The notes beneath the pieces are model-generated. The model was not told the DNA's origin. It saw nothing but the letters and a program-made list of their open reading frames with translations, and searched no databases. Below are positions 37,750 to 48,802 of a DNA stretch of 64,000 nucleotides, in pieces. The position numbers and the translations under genes are program-made. Position 1 is the stretch's first letter. Every line of letters begins with the position of its first letter. The stretch comes from Hofstenia miamia (lineage: Eukaryota > Xenacoelomorpha > Acoela), in NCBI GenBank assembly GCA_004352715.1, contig SCFE01000090.1:1245048-1309047 (forward strand), read 5' to 3'.

Positions 37750-39778
37750 CCTTATTTTCTTGGAGACTTTATGCAAATGTTCTTCTGGCTAAATCAAATA
37801 GCCATTTGGCATAATTGTATTTTCAGGTTTCGACAATTAATCATGTCACAACTGAATTCCCGAGGCTCTAGCAACAATTGTAAATGTAGAAAGTCAAATT
37901 TCGTTGAATCGCTTTATATTTGCTCAAATATATGCTGCTTTGTACACCGCCTAGCGTTAGAAAAGGATTTTATATTTCTAATATGGTTGATCTGAAAACA
38001 GTTTGGGTGATATATCATCGTAAAGATCTCGTAAAACCTTGCTGTCCTGGTATATTAGGATGCAAATATAAATAAAGATTTGCAGAAATTAAATAAAAAT
38101 TTGTCTGTGACTGAATCTAAAATTGAAATTTATATAATAGAATAAATTTGTTGATCGATTAATACGAAAATTACGGAGAATTCTTTAGTTTTATTTGCAG
38201 TGGCTTACTAAGACATATATGAATACCAGGATATGGTAAAAAATTTTGTGTTAGAAGTGTTACTGGATATTTGATAATTCATTTGGAGACAATTAGTCAT
38301 GTAGCCACCATCAGTGGTCAACTGGTTGGGAATTAGTAGGATGGGCGGTGGAGAAGTTGTGGCACTAGTGGCAATTGCAGCCACTCATAGCGTCCAGTGG
38401 ACTACTGATGGTAAATTAGTGGCACCAGTAAATTGTTCAACAACAAACTAAACCAATTTTTCTTATTATTTTGTTCTTAGTGATTCCCAAATATAATAAA
38501 TTTACTATTGGACACCTGGTTTAAGTAAACGAGCACTGGTTACATTAATACTTTCTCGTCAGTTTAATTATTTATATTTCAATATTAAAAGCAGTTCTAA
38601 AAGCATATATTACTTATTTCACACAATGTATTAAAGCAATGAAATTGTCGTGTTATGTAAAATTATTAAATATGTGACTAGTACGAAATGAATGGTATTG
38701 GCGCCACCAGTGACCAACTGATGGACCACTAGTGACATCTGAGTTAATTTTAATCATACATAATATATGAGATAATGCTTGCAAGTAAAACTTTATTCAT
38801 TATTATGTTTCCTGGATCTCATAAATATATGAAACTTATTGTGAAGAGCTTTTTTGCAATTTTCTGTTTGCAAAAATTATAACATATATGTCCTAAATGA
38901 TATTTCAAAATAATTTTTCATGATTATTCCCGGACCTTGAAAGTAATGTCTATATGAGTAGTTAAAATTGGGCAAAAATTATTTTTAATTGTTGGAAAAA
39001 AACAATGTTTAAAAAAATTTCTTCTGAAATTTAAAATTAAACATAAATTGGGCATTTTTGTATCCTTATTGTTATTATTTATAATACAGAAATTCTTTCT
39101 ATTTTCCATTACCTATATTAAATCATTATGAATGCTAAGCTAGCTAGCATTTCCTTCAAACCTTTGATGAACTGGTGTTAGCTTAAACTGCAATGTTTAA
39201 ACTATTCGTCGATATAAAGGTTTGCTATTGGTACATTTAAAACATTGCTCTAATGCCAAAATCATTATTTTGCCATCAGTGGGCCACAGGTGGCCGACCA
39301 ATTCCCTACCAGTTTACTTCCTATGTACCGGTATGGCCCACCAATTAGCCACTAGTAGTCTGTTGGTGTGCCACCGGCCAAATCCCATCTGGTGGCACAC
39401 CGGCTTTGCTGCTGGTGGCACACCAGTGTTTGGCTACTTGGGTACCCACAGTTTTTGTAAACTAAGCCTACATAATTTCCTGAGATTTTCTTAGCAGAGA
39501 TGTACTTATTGAAGTTCATTGCTTTAGTAAATTTATATTGTCCTGGCAATTTCTCATTGGAATATAAGTCAGATGACCACATATATAAAATAAAATCATT
39601 TTAGTGATAGTCTATATTTAGCAGTCAAGTGATTCAAACCACTGCAATTTACTAAAGGAGTAAAGAGTGCTAAGAATTTTGAAAAGTATCATTTCATGCA
39701 TAAGTATTGCTTCCATAATAAGAGTGAGTCTTAAATGTAATGTCTATGTATGCTGCATGTACCCTCTTTGAATATAAT
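37750..39778. other. Non-coding sequence with GC-richer repeat clusters
   Basis: It lies upstream of the candidate receptor exon and so could hold its promoter, but no TATA box or initiator can be defended. It contains the CCACTAGTGG-type clusters listed separately. Confidence 0.4.
38290..39440. repeat. Clusters of a degenerate CCACTAGTGG / GGTGGCACACC repeat
   Basis: Three clusters (about 38300-38435, 38698-38745 and 39270-39440) are full of near-palindromic words such as CAGTGG, CCACTAGT, GGTGGCAC and CCACCAGT. They are clearly more GC-rich than their surroundings. Word order differs between clusters, so this is not a clean tandem array; it may be an imperfect minisatellite or foldback element. 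Confidence 0.5.
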
Positions 39779-40290
39779 ATACCATGGTCAAAAAGTTTTG
39801 AGACAAAGGCCATTAAATTTAATTGAATGTGCGCAAGCACACTTTGCTGGTATGCGTGCATGTATGTATGCTTCATTATTGCGTAGTTGAAATTTATTAT
39901 ATTGAATTTACTCATCTTTGTAGTCGATTACATGTGTTGTCATTTTACTACAGAAAGGATGGATGTCAGACTGATTTTCCTTCGAAACTATGTGTAGGAA
40001 TGTTCAGATAGCCTCTCAAATTCATATTCTTTTTCAGAGTGCATGTAAAGATATGGCATTATCTCGAGTATTTAGCCACTACAGCCAACCACTTGTCTGT
40101 AAGTATATGATTTTGAATAGAGACAACGCTCGTCCTCATGTCTCTTATGATCAAGAAGAAAATTTGTCTTTGGAAACAAGCACCATACTCTCTTGATTGT
40201 AACTTGCTTGATCGGTGGATTTTTTCAGAGCTTGAAACTTAGAGAGACAAGGTGAATTTCAACAGTCATGAGGATCTCAAAGAATTTTCA
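39779..40290 (+). mobile_element. mariner-type transposon fragment with transposase remnant
   Basis: The left end follows TA and reads ACCATGGTCAAAAAGTTTTG, which resembles mariner/Tc1 inverted ends. Further in, 39990-40196 reads ILNRDNARPHVS, the D-N-A-x-x-H catalytic block. In a shifted frame, from 40180 on, it reads APYSLDCNLLDRWIFSELE and FNSHEDLKEF, matching 'PYSPDLAPSDYHLFP.L' and 'F.S.EELKE'. The third catalytic Asp position is altered (LLDRW in place of PSDY). The right part is replaced by a Penelope fragment at about 40290. Dead copy. Confidence 0.65.
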
Positions 40291-40640
40291 GTACCAAAGA
40301 GGAATCAAACACTTTCTTAGAATATCTTAATAACCAAATTTCTGAAATTCAATTCACTAAGGAAAATCAAAAAGAAAACAAATTCGTATTTTTAGATGTT
40401 TGTGTTCATAAACTTAACACATCATATGAAACAAGTTGGCATATAAAAGAAACCAACTCGGGATTATACATACCATATAGTTCTACTTGTAATATCTCAC
40501 ATAACTTGAATACAAATAAGGCATTATTTGATCGAGCATATAAAATCTGTCCGACATTCGAACATACAGTTAATGCCTTTGATCAAATTTTTACCATCTT
40601 AGAACGAAATGGATATCTTAAAAAAGCGTCTTTTATATCA
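40283..40640 (+). pseudogene. Penelope-like element RT fragment
   Basis: A continuous plus frame reads NTFLEYLNNQISEIQFTKEN, then FVFLDVCVHKL, SWHIKETNSGLY, IPYSSTCNISHNLN and RAYKICPTFE, ending ILERNGYLKK. This follows the Penelope RT tail: 'FLN.L...I.FT.E', 'FLDV.V', 'KPT...Y..YSS', 'RA..IC' and 'NGYP'. The catalytic RT core and the GIY-YIG endonuclease expected in many Penelope elements are missing. It joins the mariner fragment on the left and LINE-2 on the right, so both ends are truncated. Confidence 0.65.
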
Positions 40641-40862
40641 GTAAAAACATATTTGCATAATTTGGATGACTCATTGACATGTTTATTATACTGATGGCTA
40701 ATTTTCGAACTATTACATTAAGGTGAGATTCAAAATTTATCTCAGAATCAAATATTACTCTTAAGTACTTGAAATTGTCTACAGTCGGCTGAAACATCGT
40801 AGTCATTTTTAGTGGGCTGCAAAATACAAAATTCTGTTTTATATCTGTATTTATAAGAAACC
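40640..40862 (-). pseudogene. LINE-2 reverse transcriptase, distal part
   Basis: Reads FLINTDIKQNFVFCSPLKM, then NFKYLRVIFDSEINFESHL and VRKLAISI. This matches the post-catalytic RT region 'L.IN..K...M.F' and 'KYLGV..D..L.F..H'. It directly continues the RT on the far side of the hAT insertion. The C-terminal domain is missing beyond about 40640. Confidence 0.7.
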
Positions 40863-40963
40863 TGCGCATCCAGAGGCGCACCCAGAGGGGGGGAACTGGG
40901 GGAACGTTCCCCCCTCAACAGAGCAGAGATGCTTCCATTCCTCATGAAGTGTTTGCCTATAAC

Positions 40964-41178
40964 CAGTGGCGTACGCAAGCTGTGGAATGTCCTTCAGTGA
41001 ATTTTTCAAAATTGCCTTTGACTGGTTAAACAAAAAAGTTTTCGTTAGAAAATATTAAGAAAGTCCAAATTTAGGTAGTGAAATGCATTTCGTAGTGTCG
41101 AATTCATCAATATTTCCCCGCTTTTTATTACTTACGGCGGAGATATTCCACCGTTGGAAAACCCTGTGTACGCCCCTA
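40964..41178. mobile_element. Small hAT MITE nested in the larger hAT, 215 bp
   Basis: CCTATAAC flanks it exactly at 40956-40963 and 41179-41186. The left end reads CAGTGGCGTACGCAAG and the reverse-complemented right end TAGGGGCGTACACAGG. A second copy of its right end at about 41371 belongs to the assembly duplication 41285-41468, not to another insertion. Confidence 0.85.
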
Positions 41179-41468
41179 CCTATAACAATTATACAACATA
41201 ATATGTAAATAACTATTGGTTCTACTTTATGTCTGCAAGGGTAGACAATATTAAATTGATATTGCAATTATTGCAANNNNNNNNTAGTGTCGAATTCATC
41301 AATATTTCCCTGCTTTTTATTACTTACGGCGGAGATATTCCACCGTTGGAAAACCCTGTGTACGCCCCTACCTATAACAATTATACAACATAATATGTAA
41401 ATAACTATTGGTTCTACTCTATGTCTGCAAGGGTAGACAATATTAAATTGATATTGCAATTATTGCAA
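41093..41468. repeat. 184-bp duplication across an 8-N gap
   Basis: 41093-41276 and 41285-41468 are almost identical (two differences seen), separated by 8 Ns. This is probably two alleles or an unmerged contig overlap. Confidence 0.75.
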
Positions 41469-41813
41469 TAATTGCAAATTAATTAACCTATTGAATATTT
41501 TAAAAAATCAATTTCCAAATATTTAAGATTCACTTAAATCTTGCTGAAATATATAATCAATTCCCGATTCCAGAAGCATTATCATTCTGTCTAGTAAATT
41601 TATATAGAATTGGCTGTGGAATGCACTGGATAATTTGATGACCCAAAAATATGTAATGCTTCCACAACCCAATTCACCATTTTATGCATATTGAAGGCTT
41701 AACATTAACCTTATTTCGCACCATTGTGATATTCTGTCGGACACCTCACTTTATCATGCCAAATCTAAAGAAATTAAACTATGATCACCGCATTTATATA
41801 TAGTATGCGCGGC

Positions 41814-42054
41814 AGAACGAAATTTGCCATTAGCAATTATGATTAGTGGCAATATTAAACTTTTGATTTTGTAGAACAATTTCTTTTTATTGCTAACATA
41901 TGTATGAACCACAAGTAACCCTTTCTGTTATCTNAGAACCAAATTTGCCATTAGCAATTATGATTAGTGGCAATATTAAACTTTTGATTTTGTAGAACAA
42001 TTTCTTTTTATTGCTAACATATGTATGAACTACAAGTAACCCTTTCTGTTATCT
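41814..42054. repeat. 120-bp duplication across a single N
   Basis: 41814-41933 and 41935-42054 differ at only two positions and are joined by one N (41934). This again looks like an assembly duplication. Confidence 0.7.
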
Positions 42055-43064
42055 CACAATTATGATTTTTCTTTGAAAAATTTTTTATCTCTTAAATATT
42101 GAATTTTATTAATACCAAACTAGTTAACTTACTATGATTTTTGATATAATATTTTTATTCTAATTATTGCCAAAAGTTGGCAATAATTTATTGTTTGAAA
42201 CGCAAAAATTGATCAATTTACTAAGCAAGAAACATCTTTTTGTAGGGTTCCAATTAAAAATTGCCTACTCCTGCGTGTCTGTAAATTATGGCGAGGAGCA
42301 ATTTAATGCGCTACTTAAGTGAATGTAAGAATGAGAAATATAGCCATTTTGAATGAAATGTTTATGACGTTATAGCTTACTGGGGTGAAAATGATTTGAA
42401 CACGCTTTTTGTATACATTAACTTGTAGTGAAATATTGTGAATAATATAGCAATATGCTAATAATAATTCAAATTATGGCAAGTTGCAAAATATAGCTAA
42501 AGGTATTTTGTGTCAGCTTAATACGTAATGATCCCAATCCTGTGCATTGTTCTGTTGTCAGGNNNNNNNNNNNNNNNNNNNNNNNNNNNNNNNNNNNNNN
42601 NNNNNNNNNNNNNNNNNNNNNNNNNNNNNNNNNNNNNNNNNNNNNNNNNNNNNNNNNNNNNNNNNNNNNNNNNNNNNNNNNNNNNNNNNNNNNNNNNNNN
42701 NNNNNNNNNNNNNNNNNNNNNNNNNNNNNNNNNNNNNNNNNNNNNNNNNNNNNNNNNNNNNNNNNNNNNNNNNNNNNNNNNNNNNNNNNNNNNNNNNNNN
42801 NNNNNNNNNNNNNNNNNNNNNNNNNNNNNNNNNNNNNNNNNNNNNNNNNNNNNNNNNNNNNNNNNNNNNNNNNNNNNNNNNNNNNNNNNNNNNNNNNNNN
42901 NNNNNNNNNNNNNNNNNNNNNNNNNNNNNNNNNNNNNNNNNNNNNNNNNNNNNNNNNNNNNNNNNNNNNNNNNNNNNNNNNNNNNNNNNNNNNNNGTATA
43001 TATATATATATACATAATAGTTCCCCTCCTCATAGAAAAAGCTGGGTGCGCCCCTGTGCGCATC

Positions 43065-44400
43065 CTGAAATACGTACATAATTTTTAATGCTATTGATTC
43101 AATGGTGATGTGCATGGATTGATTATCGCTGAATATCCATGTATCATCGGCGTATTGAATTTAACTACAATCAGTTGTCATGTGCAAATCGTTACATATA
43201 TACTGAAAAGAAGGGGACCAAGAAATGTTCCTTGAGGAACACCATCATTAACAGGCAGCCACTCTTAAAAAACATCACTTATCTTTACTTTCTGATATCT
43301 ATGCTTCAAATAACTAGTTATCAATTTTTACTATTATAGGAAAATCCTATGTATACTAATTTATCTAATAGTATGCTATTCTTAACAGAATCAAAAGCTT
43401 TAGAAAGATCTAAGCAAGCAATAATAGCTACGAATTTATTTGCATCAATTGAAGATCTTCAACTCTTTGAAATTTTTTAAAGTGCATCAGTTGTTGAAAA
43501 ATATTTTGACAAAAGATTGTATTTATTTAGGTGTTATGTTATCTGATCGTGCAATAATCTCTCGAATACTTTGCTTATTGGAGATGTGATCGAAATTGGA
43601 ATATAATTTTGCGCAAGCACTGGATCGTTTTTTCTTAAAAATGGGAGAAACATGAGGAAATTTTTAAATACTCCGGAAAGTAACTATCTCGTATGCATTT
43701 ATTAAATATATAATTTAAGGGACTGGCAATCATATGAGCAGGGATTTCAATTGCCCATAAAGGAATTTTGGAAGGCCCATTTCATTTGTTAGGCTTAAGT
43801 TTATGAATTGCTTTTAAAGTTTCAAAACCTGTTGTAAAACAGAAAGAAAACTCGGGTTGAAAAAATTTAGCCAAACTATTTCCATACTTAACTATTGGAC
43901 CATTATATTTTCCTAGATTAATAAAAGTCTGATTTAATTCGTTAGAAATTTGATAGGTATCTGTGATTATTTTCCCACTTTGATTTTTGATAGCATTAAT
44001 ACAACTTGATTTAGATTTCTTACTATTAATGATCTCATTAATGCTTTGTAATATGGAAACATTCCTAGCTTTTTATATGCAACAAAATATCTATGAGTTT
44101 TGGAATTTCTAATGTTCTATTTTTTTGCGAATCAATGTTTTGCAAAATTCATTTATTCAAGGTTTACTATGAACAGATATGTGTGAACTGCTTTTATAAT
44201 TTGATTTAATCAAAATTTTCCTTTCTGGACAAATATATTGAGAAAAAATTCAAAAATTTCTAAAACATGTATCAGCATTGTAGTTACATTTAGGGCAGTA
44301 TGAAGAAAGCCAGTTTTCTGAAGAAATTGCCGATTTAAAATTGTTTATATTTTCACTACTTTTTTCACGGGTTTTTCTCCACTTTGTGACATTATTCGAA
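43065..44400 (-). pseudogene. LINE-2 reverse transcriptase, core
   Basis: Pieces in order are NELNQTFINLG, NGPSKIPLWAIEI (the 'GPD.IP' block), KCIRDSYFPEYLK, VAIIACLDLSKAFDS (block with the first catalytic Asp), then NDGVPQGTFLGPLLFSVY and IQYADDTWIFSDNQS, the catalytic YADD box at about 43145-43160. All conserved RT blocks are traceable, but stops and frameshifts occur every few dozen codons. It continues at 40862 after the hAT insertion. Confidence 0.75.
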
Positions 44401-45095
44401 GACAATTCAGATTTAAAAAACTCTATAGATTTAATTTAGTGGTCAGAAAAAGGACACATTTGAATGAGTAAAAATTATAAAATGCACTATTTGTTTCTGC
44501 CAAATGTTGCTGTTATTTATTCATTTGTTCCAGTCCAGTTAGTGTTATAGAAGTTCATGGTTTCGGCAAACACAATGTAATCAATTAGTGTGGTACTTGA
44601 TGATGTGATTCTAGTTGGCAATGTTGCATTAGCTAACTTTAAATTGTACTGTTCATTAGTGTTAAAATAATTTAGGTTCCAGCCCCCAAGCAGCATTAAA
44701 TCTTTATTTTCAGAACAAGCCAAAGGTAATTCCTTTTCTAATTGCTCAATAAATAGATTGGCGAATTTCTTGTTTGGACAGCAAGATACATTTAACAACG
44801 GCTTTTTAAATTGAGAATTTTTTATTGGATTATTAATTTCTACCCATAGACTTTCAAAATTAGATGTTAGATTACTCTTAATATCATTGCGTTATTTTGG
44901 ATTAAATGACTTTGGTATTAGAAATAGAACTCCACCACCTTTTGTTTTACCTAATAGATTGCTGGATAATCTGTTTCTCCTAAATACTCTATATTTTTCG
45001 CTGTTAAAAGACCACATACTATCAAGATCGTCAATTTTTAACCAAGTTTCCGAAATAGCTAAGATGAAATCATTTTTAAAGCTTGAAATTAATTG
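44400..45095 (-). pseudogene. LINE-2 APE endonuclease, main part
   Basis: Starts with FKNDFILAISETWLK (catalytic Glu), continues KGGGVLFLIPKSF and LWVEINN, then LMLLGGWNLNYFN where the usual motif is GDxN, so the conserved Asp is Gly here. RITSSSTTLIDYI and CPFSDH follow, the latter being the final catalytic Asp-His pair. A stop interrupts after SFNPK. The beginning of the domain is at 46906-47010, separated by the TA-flanked insertion. Confidence 0.75.
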
Positions 45096-45097
45096 TA

Positions 45098-46896
45098 GTA
45101 GTTATATAGAGCGCTAGGACGTCTCATTGGGACACCCATGACTTTTTGCCATATGGAAATGAAGTGATTCTATTGGACGCCATCTAGCGACAAAATATTT
45201 TTGACAAAACTTAATTGAACAAATTAATTTTTTGACAAAGTTTTTATTTTTGATTTCTAGGATTTAGGCAAACTGATATTTTTGATGTTTGTTGTAACAA
45301 TGTTTAAACATGCAATGTAATGTTTTAAGGAAAACAATTCATAGATCTAAAACCCAAATAAATGATGTGTTATTTGCATTAGAGCGTGTTTCCAAGTGCG
45401 TTAATATTGATCAAAACAAATNNNNNNNNNNNNNNNNNNNNNNNNNNNNNNNNNNNNNNNNNNNNNNNNNNNNNNNNNNNNNNNNNNNNNNNNNNNNNNN
45501 NNNNNNNNNNNNNNNNNNNNNNNNNNNNNNNNNNNNNNNNNNNNNNNNNNNNNNNNNNNNNNNNNNNNNNNNNNNNNNNNNNNNNNNNNNNNNNNNNNNN
45601 NNNNNNNNNNNNNNNNNNNNNNNNNNNNNNNNNNNNNNNNNNNNNNNNNNNNNNNNNNNNNNNNNNNNNNNNNNNNNNNNNNNNNNNNNNNNNNNNNNNN
45701 NNNNNNNNNNNNNNNNNNNNNNNNNNNNNNNNNNNNNNNNNNNNNNNNNNNNNNNNNNNNNNNNNNNNNNNNNNNNNNNNNNNNNNNNNNNNNNNNNNNN
45801 NNNNNNNNNNNNNNNNNNNNNNNNNNNNNNNNNNNNNNNNNNNNNNNNNNNNNNNNNNNNNNNNNNNNNNNNNNNNNNNNNNNNNNNNNNNNNNNNNNNN
45901 NNNNNNNNNNNNNNNNNNNNNNNNNNNNNNNNNNNNNNNNNNNNNNNNNNNNNNNNNNNNNNNNNNNNNNNNNNNNNNNNNNNNNNNNNNNNNNNNNNNN
46001 NNNNNNNNNNNNNNNNNNNNNNNNNNNNNNNNNNNNNNNNNNNNNNNNNNNNNNNNNNNNNNNNNNNNNNNNNNNNNNNNNNNNNNNNNNNNNNNNNNNN
46101 NNNNNNNNNNNNNNNNNNNNNNNNNNNNNNNNNNNNNNNNNNNNNNNNNNNNNNNNNNNNNNNNNNNNNNNNNNNNNNNNNNNNNNNNNNNNNNNNNNNN
46201 NNNNNNNNNNNNNNNNNNNNNNNNNNNNNNNNNNNNNNNNNNNNNNNNNNNNNNNNNNNNNNNNNNNNNNNNNNNNNNNNNNNNNNNNNNNNNNNNNNNN
46301 NNNNNNNNNNNNNNNNNNNNNNNNNNNNNNNNNNNNNNNNNNNNNNNNNNNNNNNNNNNNNNNNNNNNNNNNNNNNNNNNNNNNNNNNNNNNNNNNNNNN
46401 NNNNNNNNNNNNNNNNNNNNNAATGTGGAAGTGCCATCATATTTTAGAATGAAGATGGAAACTTGAAGGTTGTACAATGCTGAACTTCATCACTCAAAAC
46501 CATTGCAGTAATGTACACTTTTACAATTTATACACAATGGCTAAAGAAATTGCTGTTTTCCACCTCTTGCATATTTGTTTTGATCAATATTAACGCACTT
46601 GGAAACACGCTCTAATGCAAATAACACATCATTTATTTGGGTTTTAGATCTATGAATTGTTTTCCTTAAAACATTACATTGCATGTTTAAACATTGTTAC
46701 AACAAACATCAAAAATATCAGTTTGCCTAAATCCTAGAAATCAAAAATAAAAACTTTGTCAAAAAATTAATTTGTTCAATTAAGTTTTGTCAAAAATATT
46801 TTGTCGCTAGATGGCGTCCAATAGAATCGCTTCATTTCCATATGGCAAAAAGTCATGGGTGTCCCAATGAGACGTCCTAGCGCTCTATATAACTAC
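45098..46896. mobile_element. TA-flanked transposon with 326-bp near-identical terminal inverted repeats
   Basis: Arms 45096-45421 and 46573-46898 are reverse complements with a single difference noticed by eye. The outermost TA dinucleotides (45096-45097 and 46897-46898) are the likely target duplication. The ends read GTAGTTATATAGAGCGC, followed by CTAGGACGTC and GGGACACCC words, reminiscent of mariner-type ends. The centre is a 1000-N gap (45422-46421), so any transposase is unseen; 46422-46572 has no recognised motif. Excision of the insert restores KQL-QLISSF in frame in the LINE-2 endonuclease. Confidence 0.75.
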
Positions 46897-46905
46897 TAAT
46901 TGTTT

Positions 46906-47226
46906 ATATTCAACATTTTTGCTGCTAAGATTTTGAAAGTTCCAATGTAAGTAGTTAACAAAATTTGGCATTCCATTTAGTTTTTTAAGATAAGATTAGA
47001 AAGTTAAAATCAGGCCTGGATTTGTTTCAATACTGTATACAGTTAATAAAAGGAAATATATAACCGCAGTTATTAGTTTCTTTTCAATTGGGATAGTTGC
47101 AAAAACGTGATTGATCGAAACAACAAAATTTTTACTTTTATAATAAAAAGATGATTTATGGGCATGAAGATAGAAATGAATTAGATTCACAATTTCTAAG
47201 AGTAGCAATGAGGTATATAACGGCAC
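46906..47226 (-). pseudogene. LINE-2 ORF2 N-terminus with 2A-like motif and endonuclease start
   Basis: The frame from 47226 is hydrophobic (FLLLTVY) and then reads SIETNPGL (NPGL at 47011-47022), a degenerate form of the 2A motif DxExNPGP. The frame stops at 46996, and in the same frame NLSSKNVEYKQL follows, the 'N..SL..K' opening of APE endonucleases. The same position is occupied by a better 2A-like motif in LINE-3. Both the D and the final P of the motif are changed, so ribosome skipping would not be expected. Confidence 0.6.
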
Positions 47227-48189
47227 ATAGTTAACTTTTTGATGTGAAGATAAATTTAATTTTCGGATTATTGTAAGCTCTCCGTAGCCTGGTCATTTGG
47301 AAACAAATATATTATTTACAAAACCTAGATAACATCTGAAAAGTTTTTTAGCTGTTAATTAGGTCACGTCCTAGATGGAAAAGCCCTTCGTTAAAACGTC
47401 GGCGTTACATCGTAATAGCGTAAGTGTGTCGTTCATCAATATTTTTATTGTTTTAATGTCGATTTTTTTGGGGGTAAATCATTACAAATTTCGGAAAGTA
47501 CTTATTGCTAACATTTTGTTGTCTTAACTTACAAATATCAACTTAGCATTGTAATCACAACTATAACACAATTATCCAAATTCAATGTGTTTTCTACAGT
47601 TGCATTTATTATAATAACAGCAACTGTAATTAATGTTTATGTACAAGTAAATATATGCAATTTTTAAGATATTGTAGAATGTTCGCATTTTAGTTGTAAG
47701 TGCCTCCAAATTTCAATGTACAAATGGAAATCACTCTGTTTCCTTAATAATTATAATGTTTGTGTTGTTTTAGTTGCGTTTGATGCTTCCAATAATGACG
47801 TCTTTTTTGCTTTGAATTATCGTCGTTTTGACGGCTTTGTTCTTACTGGGGTGCAGTATTAATCTATGATATTTGCGATGTGGCAGCGACTTCTGAGTAA
47901 GTGCGATAGGGTTGTGCGATAATTCCCAGCGACGCGAGGCTGATTAATTAGCGCTGGTTGATCAGGTTGATGATAGACAGGTCGTGTGCTGCTGCTAATT
48001 GTCGGGTTACGTTGCGTGAGGTTAACTAATTGCAGTTAAAAGGAATGCTTGATTGCTAAATCTAGTTTTGCGTATCCACGCATGGAGTAGTGTATACCAA
48101 TACGTGTGAACAATGTAGATTTCGGATGATATCCTAAATAAAAAGTATTAGTAATTTTAAAAACTGTGGAATTATTAATGTATAATATT

Positions 48190-48802
48190 TGTGTAAGGAA
48201 ATGTTTAGTTCTGCAACTTTCTTGTTGAGGGTGTGGTTATTTGGAAATGGTGCAGCTTCCCCAACATGGATTTTAGCATTCCTAAAATTGTTACTAAAGC
48301 GCTTAAGTAAATTTGAAAACTTATCTTTAATGTGAGTAATGTTCTGCCTTATATCATTTCATCTGACAGTGGTGAGGACGTTCTTTATTTTTTCGTTTTG
48401 TATTTAACTTTGCAGCGTATAAGAAATATCGTCTATTGTTGATCCAGGATAAGAATGTAAGATGACGGTGTGTCATTTAATGAGGTGCTTTGGACGCAAG
48501 TGTCGATACATCAATGTCTTTATGATGAGAAAATCTGTGTCTTCTCTTAGCTTTTTTGGGTGGAATCTCGCGGTGCTCTTTGGATGATTCAGGTCTTCAG
48601 GCATTGGATTTTCTGGCGATGGAGCTTGAGTTTGTGTTGTAACTGTTTGGTGTGATCTGCGTTTGTTTGTATCTTCTTCAGCGTGGCATTCAGAAAGTTT
48701 AGACAGTAGTGAATGAAATGTACAGAGTTCCTCTTTTGTTAACGAAGCAGCTGCGGATGCTGCGGGGAACTCATCAGAGCCGACTGCTCGTAACCAAATC
48801 AT
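48190..48802 (-). pseudogene. LINE-2 ORF1 with SGNH esterase-like domain
   Basis: The ATG at 48800-48802 opens 109 codons: MIWLRAVGSDEF, an Ala-rich and charged stretch, then MYRHLRPKHLIK. A TGA at 48473-48475 is followed in the same frame by YPGSTIDDISYTL, IKNVLTTVR, a stop, NDIRQNITHIKDKF, KIHVGEAAPFPNN and LNKKVAELNISL. This order matches the SGNH hydrolase fold of CR1-group ORF1 proteins: 'PG.T..DI', 'G.ND......I...', 'P....N..LN.....LN'. The GDS-type nucleophile block is not conserved. At least three in-frame stops. Confidence 0.6.

Larger units (their letters stand above)
40871..43056. mobile_element. hAT element inside LINE-2 RT, with perfect 8-bp target duplication
   Basis: TGCGCATC occurs at both 40863-40870 and 43057-43064. 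The left end reads CAGAGGCGCACCCAGAGG and the reverse-complemented right end CAGGGGCGCACCCAGC, followed on both sides by GGGGGAACT-like sequence. These are typical hAT ends. The interior has a 433-N gap (42563-42995) and duplicated assembly segments. I see no transposase frame in the readable part. Confidence 0.85.

Noticed and set aside
41371-41410. A second CCTATAAC with a hAT right end
   Set aside because: Part of the assembly duplication 41285-41468, not a separate insertion.
42518-43115. Long open frames spanning N gaps (also at 45310-46477, 51278-51876, 54237-55107 and 55939-57062)
   Set aside because: They are open only because Ns carry no stops; the readable ends have no coding signal apart from the transposons described.
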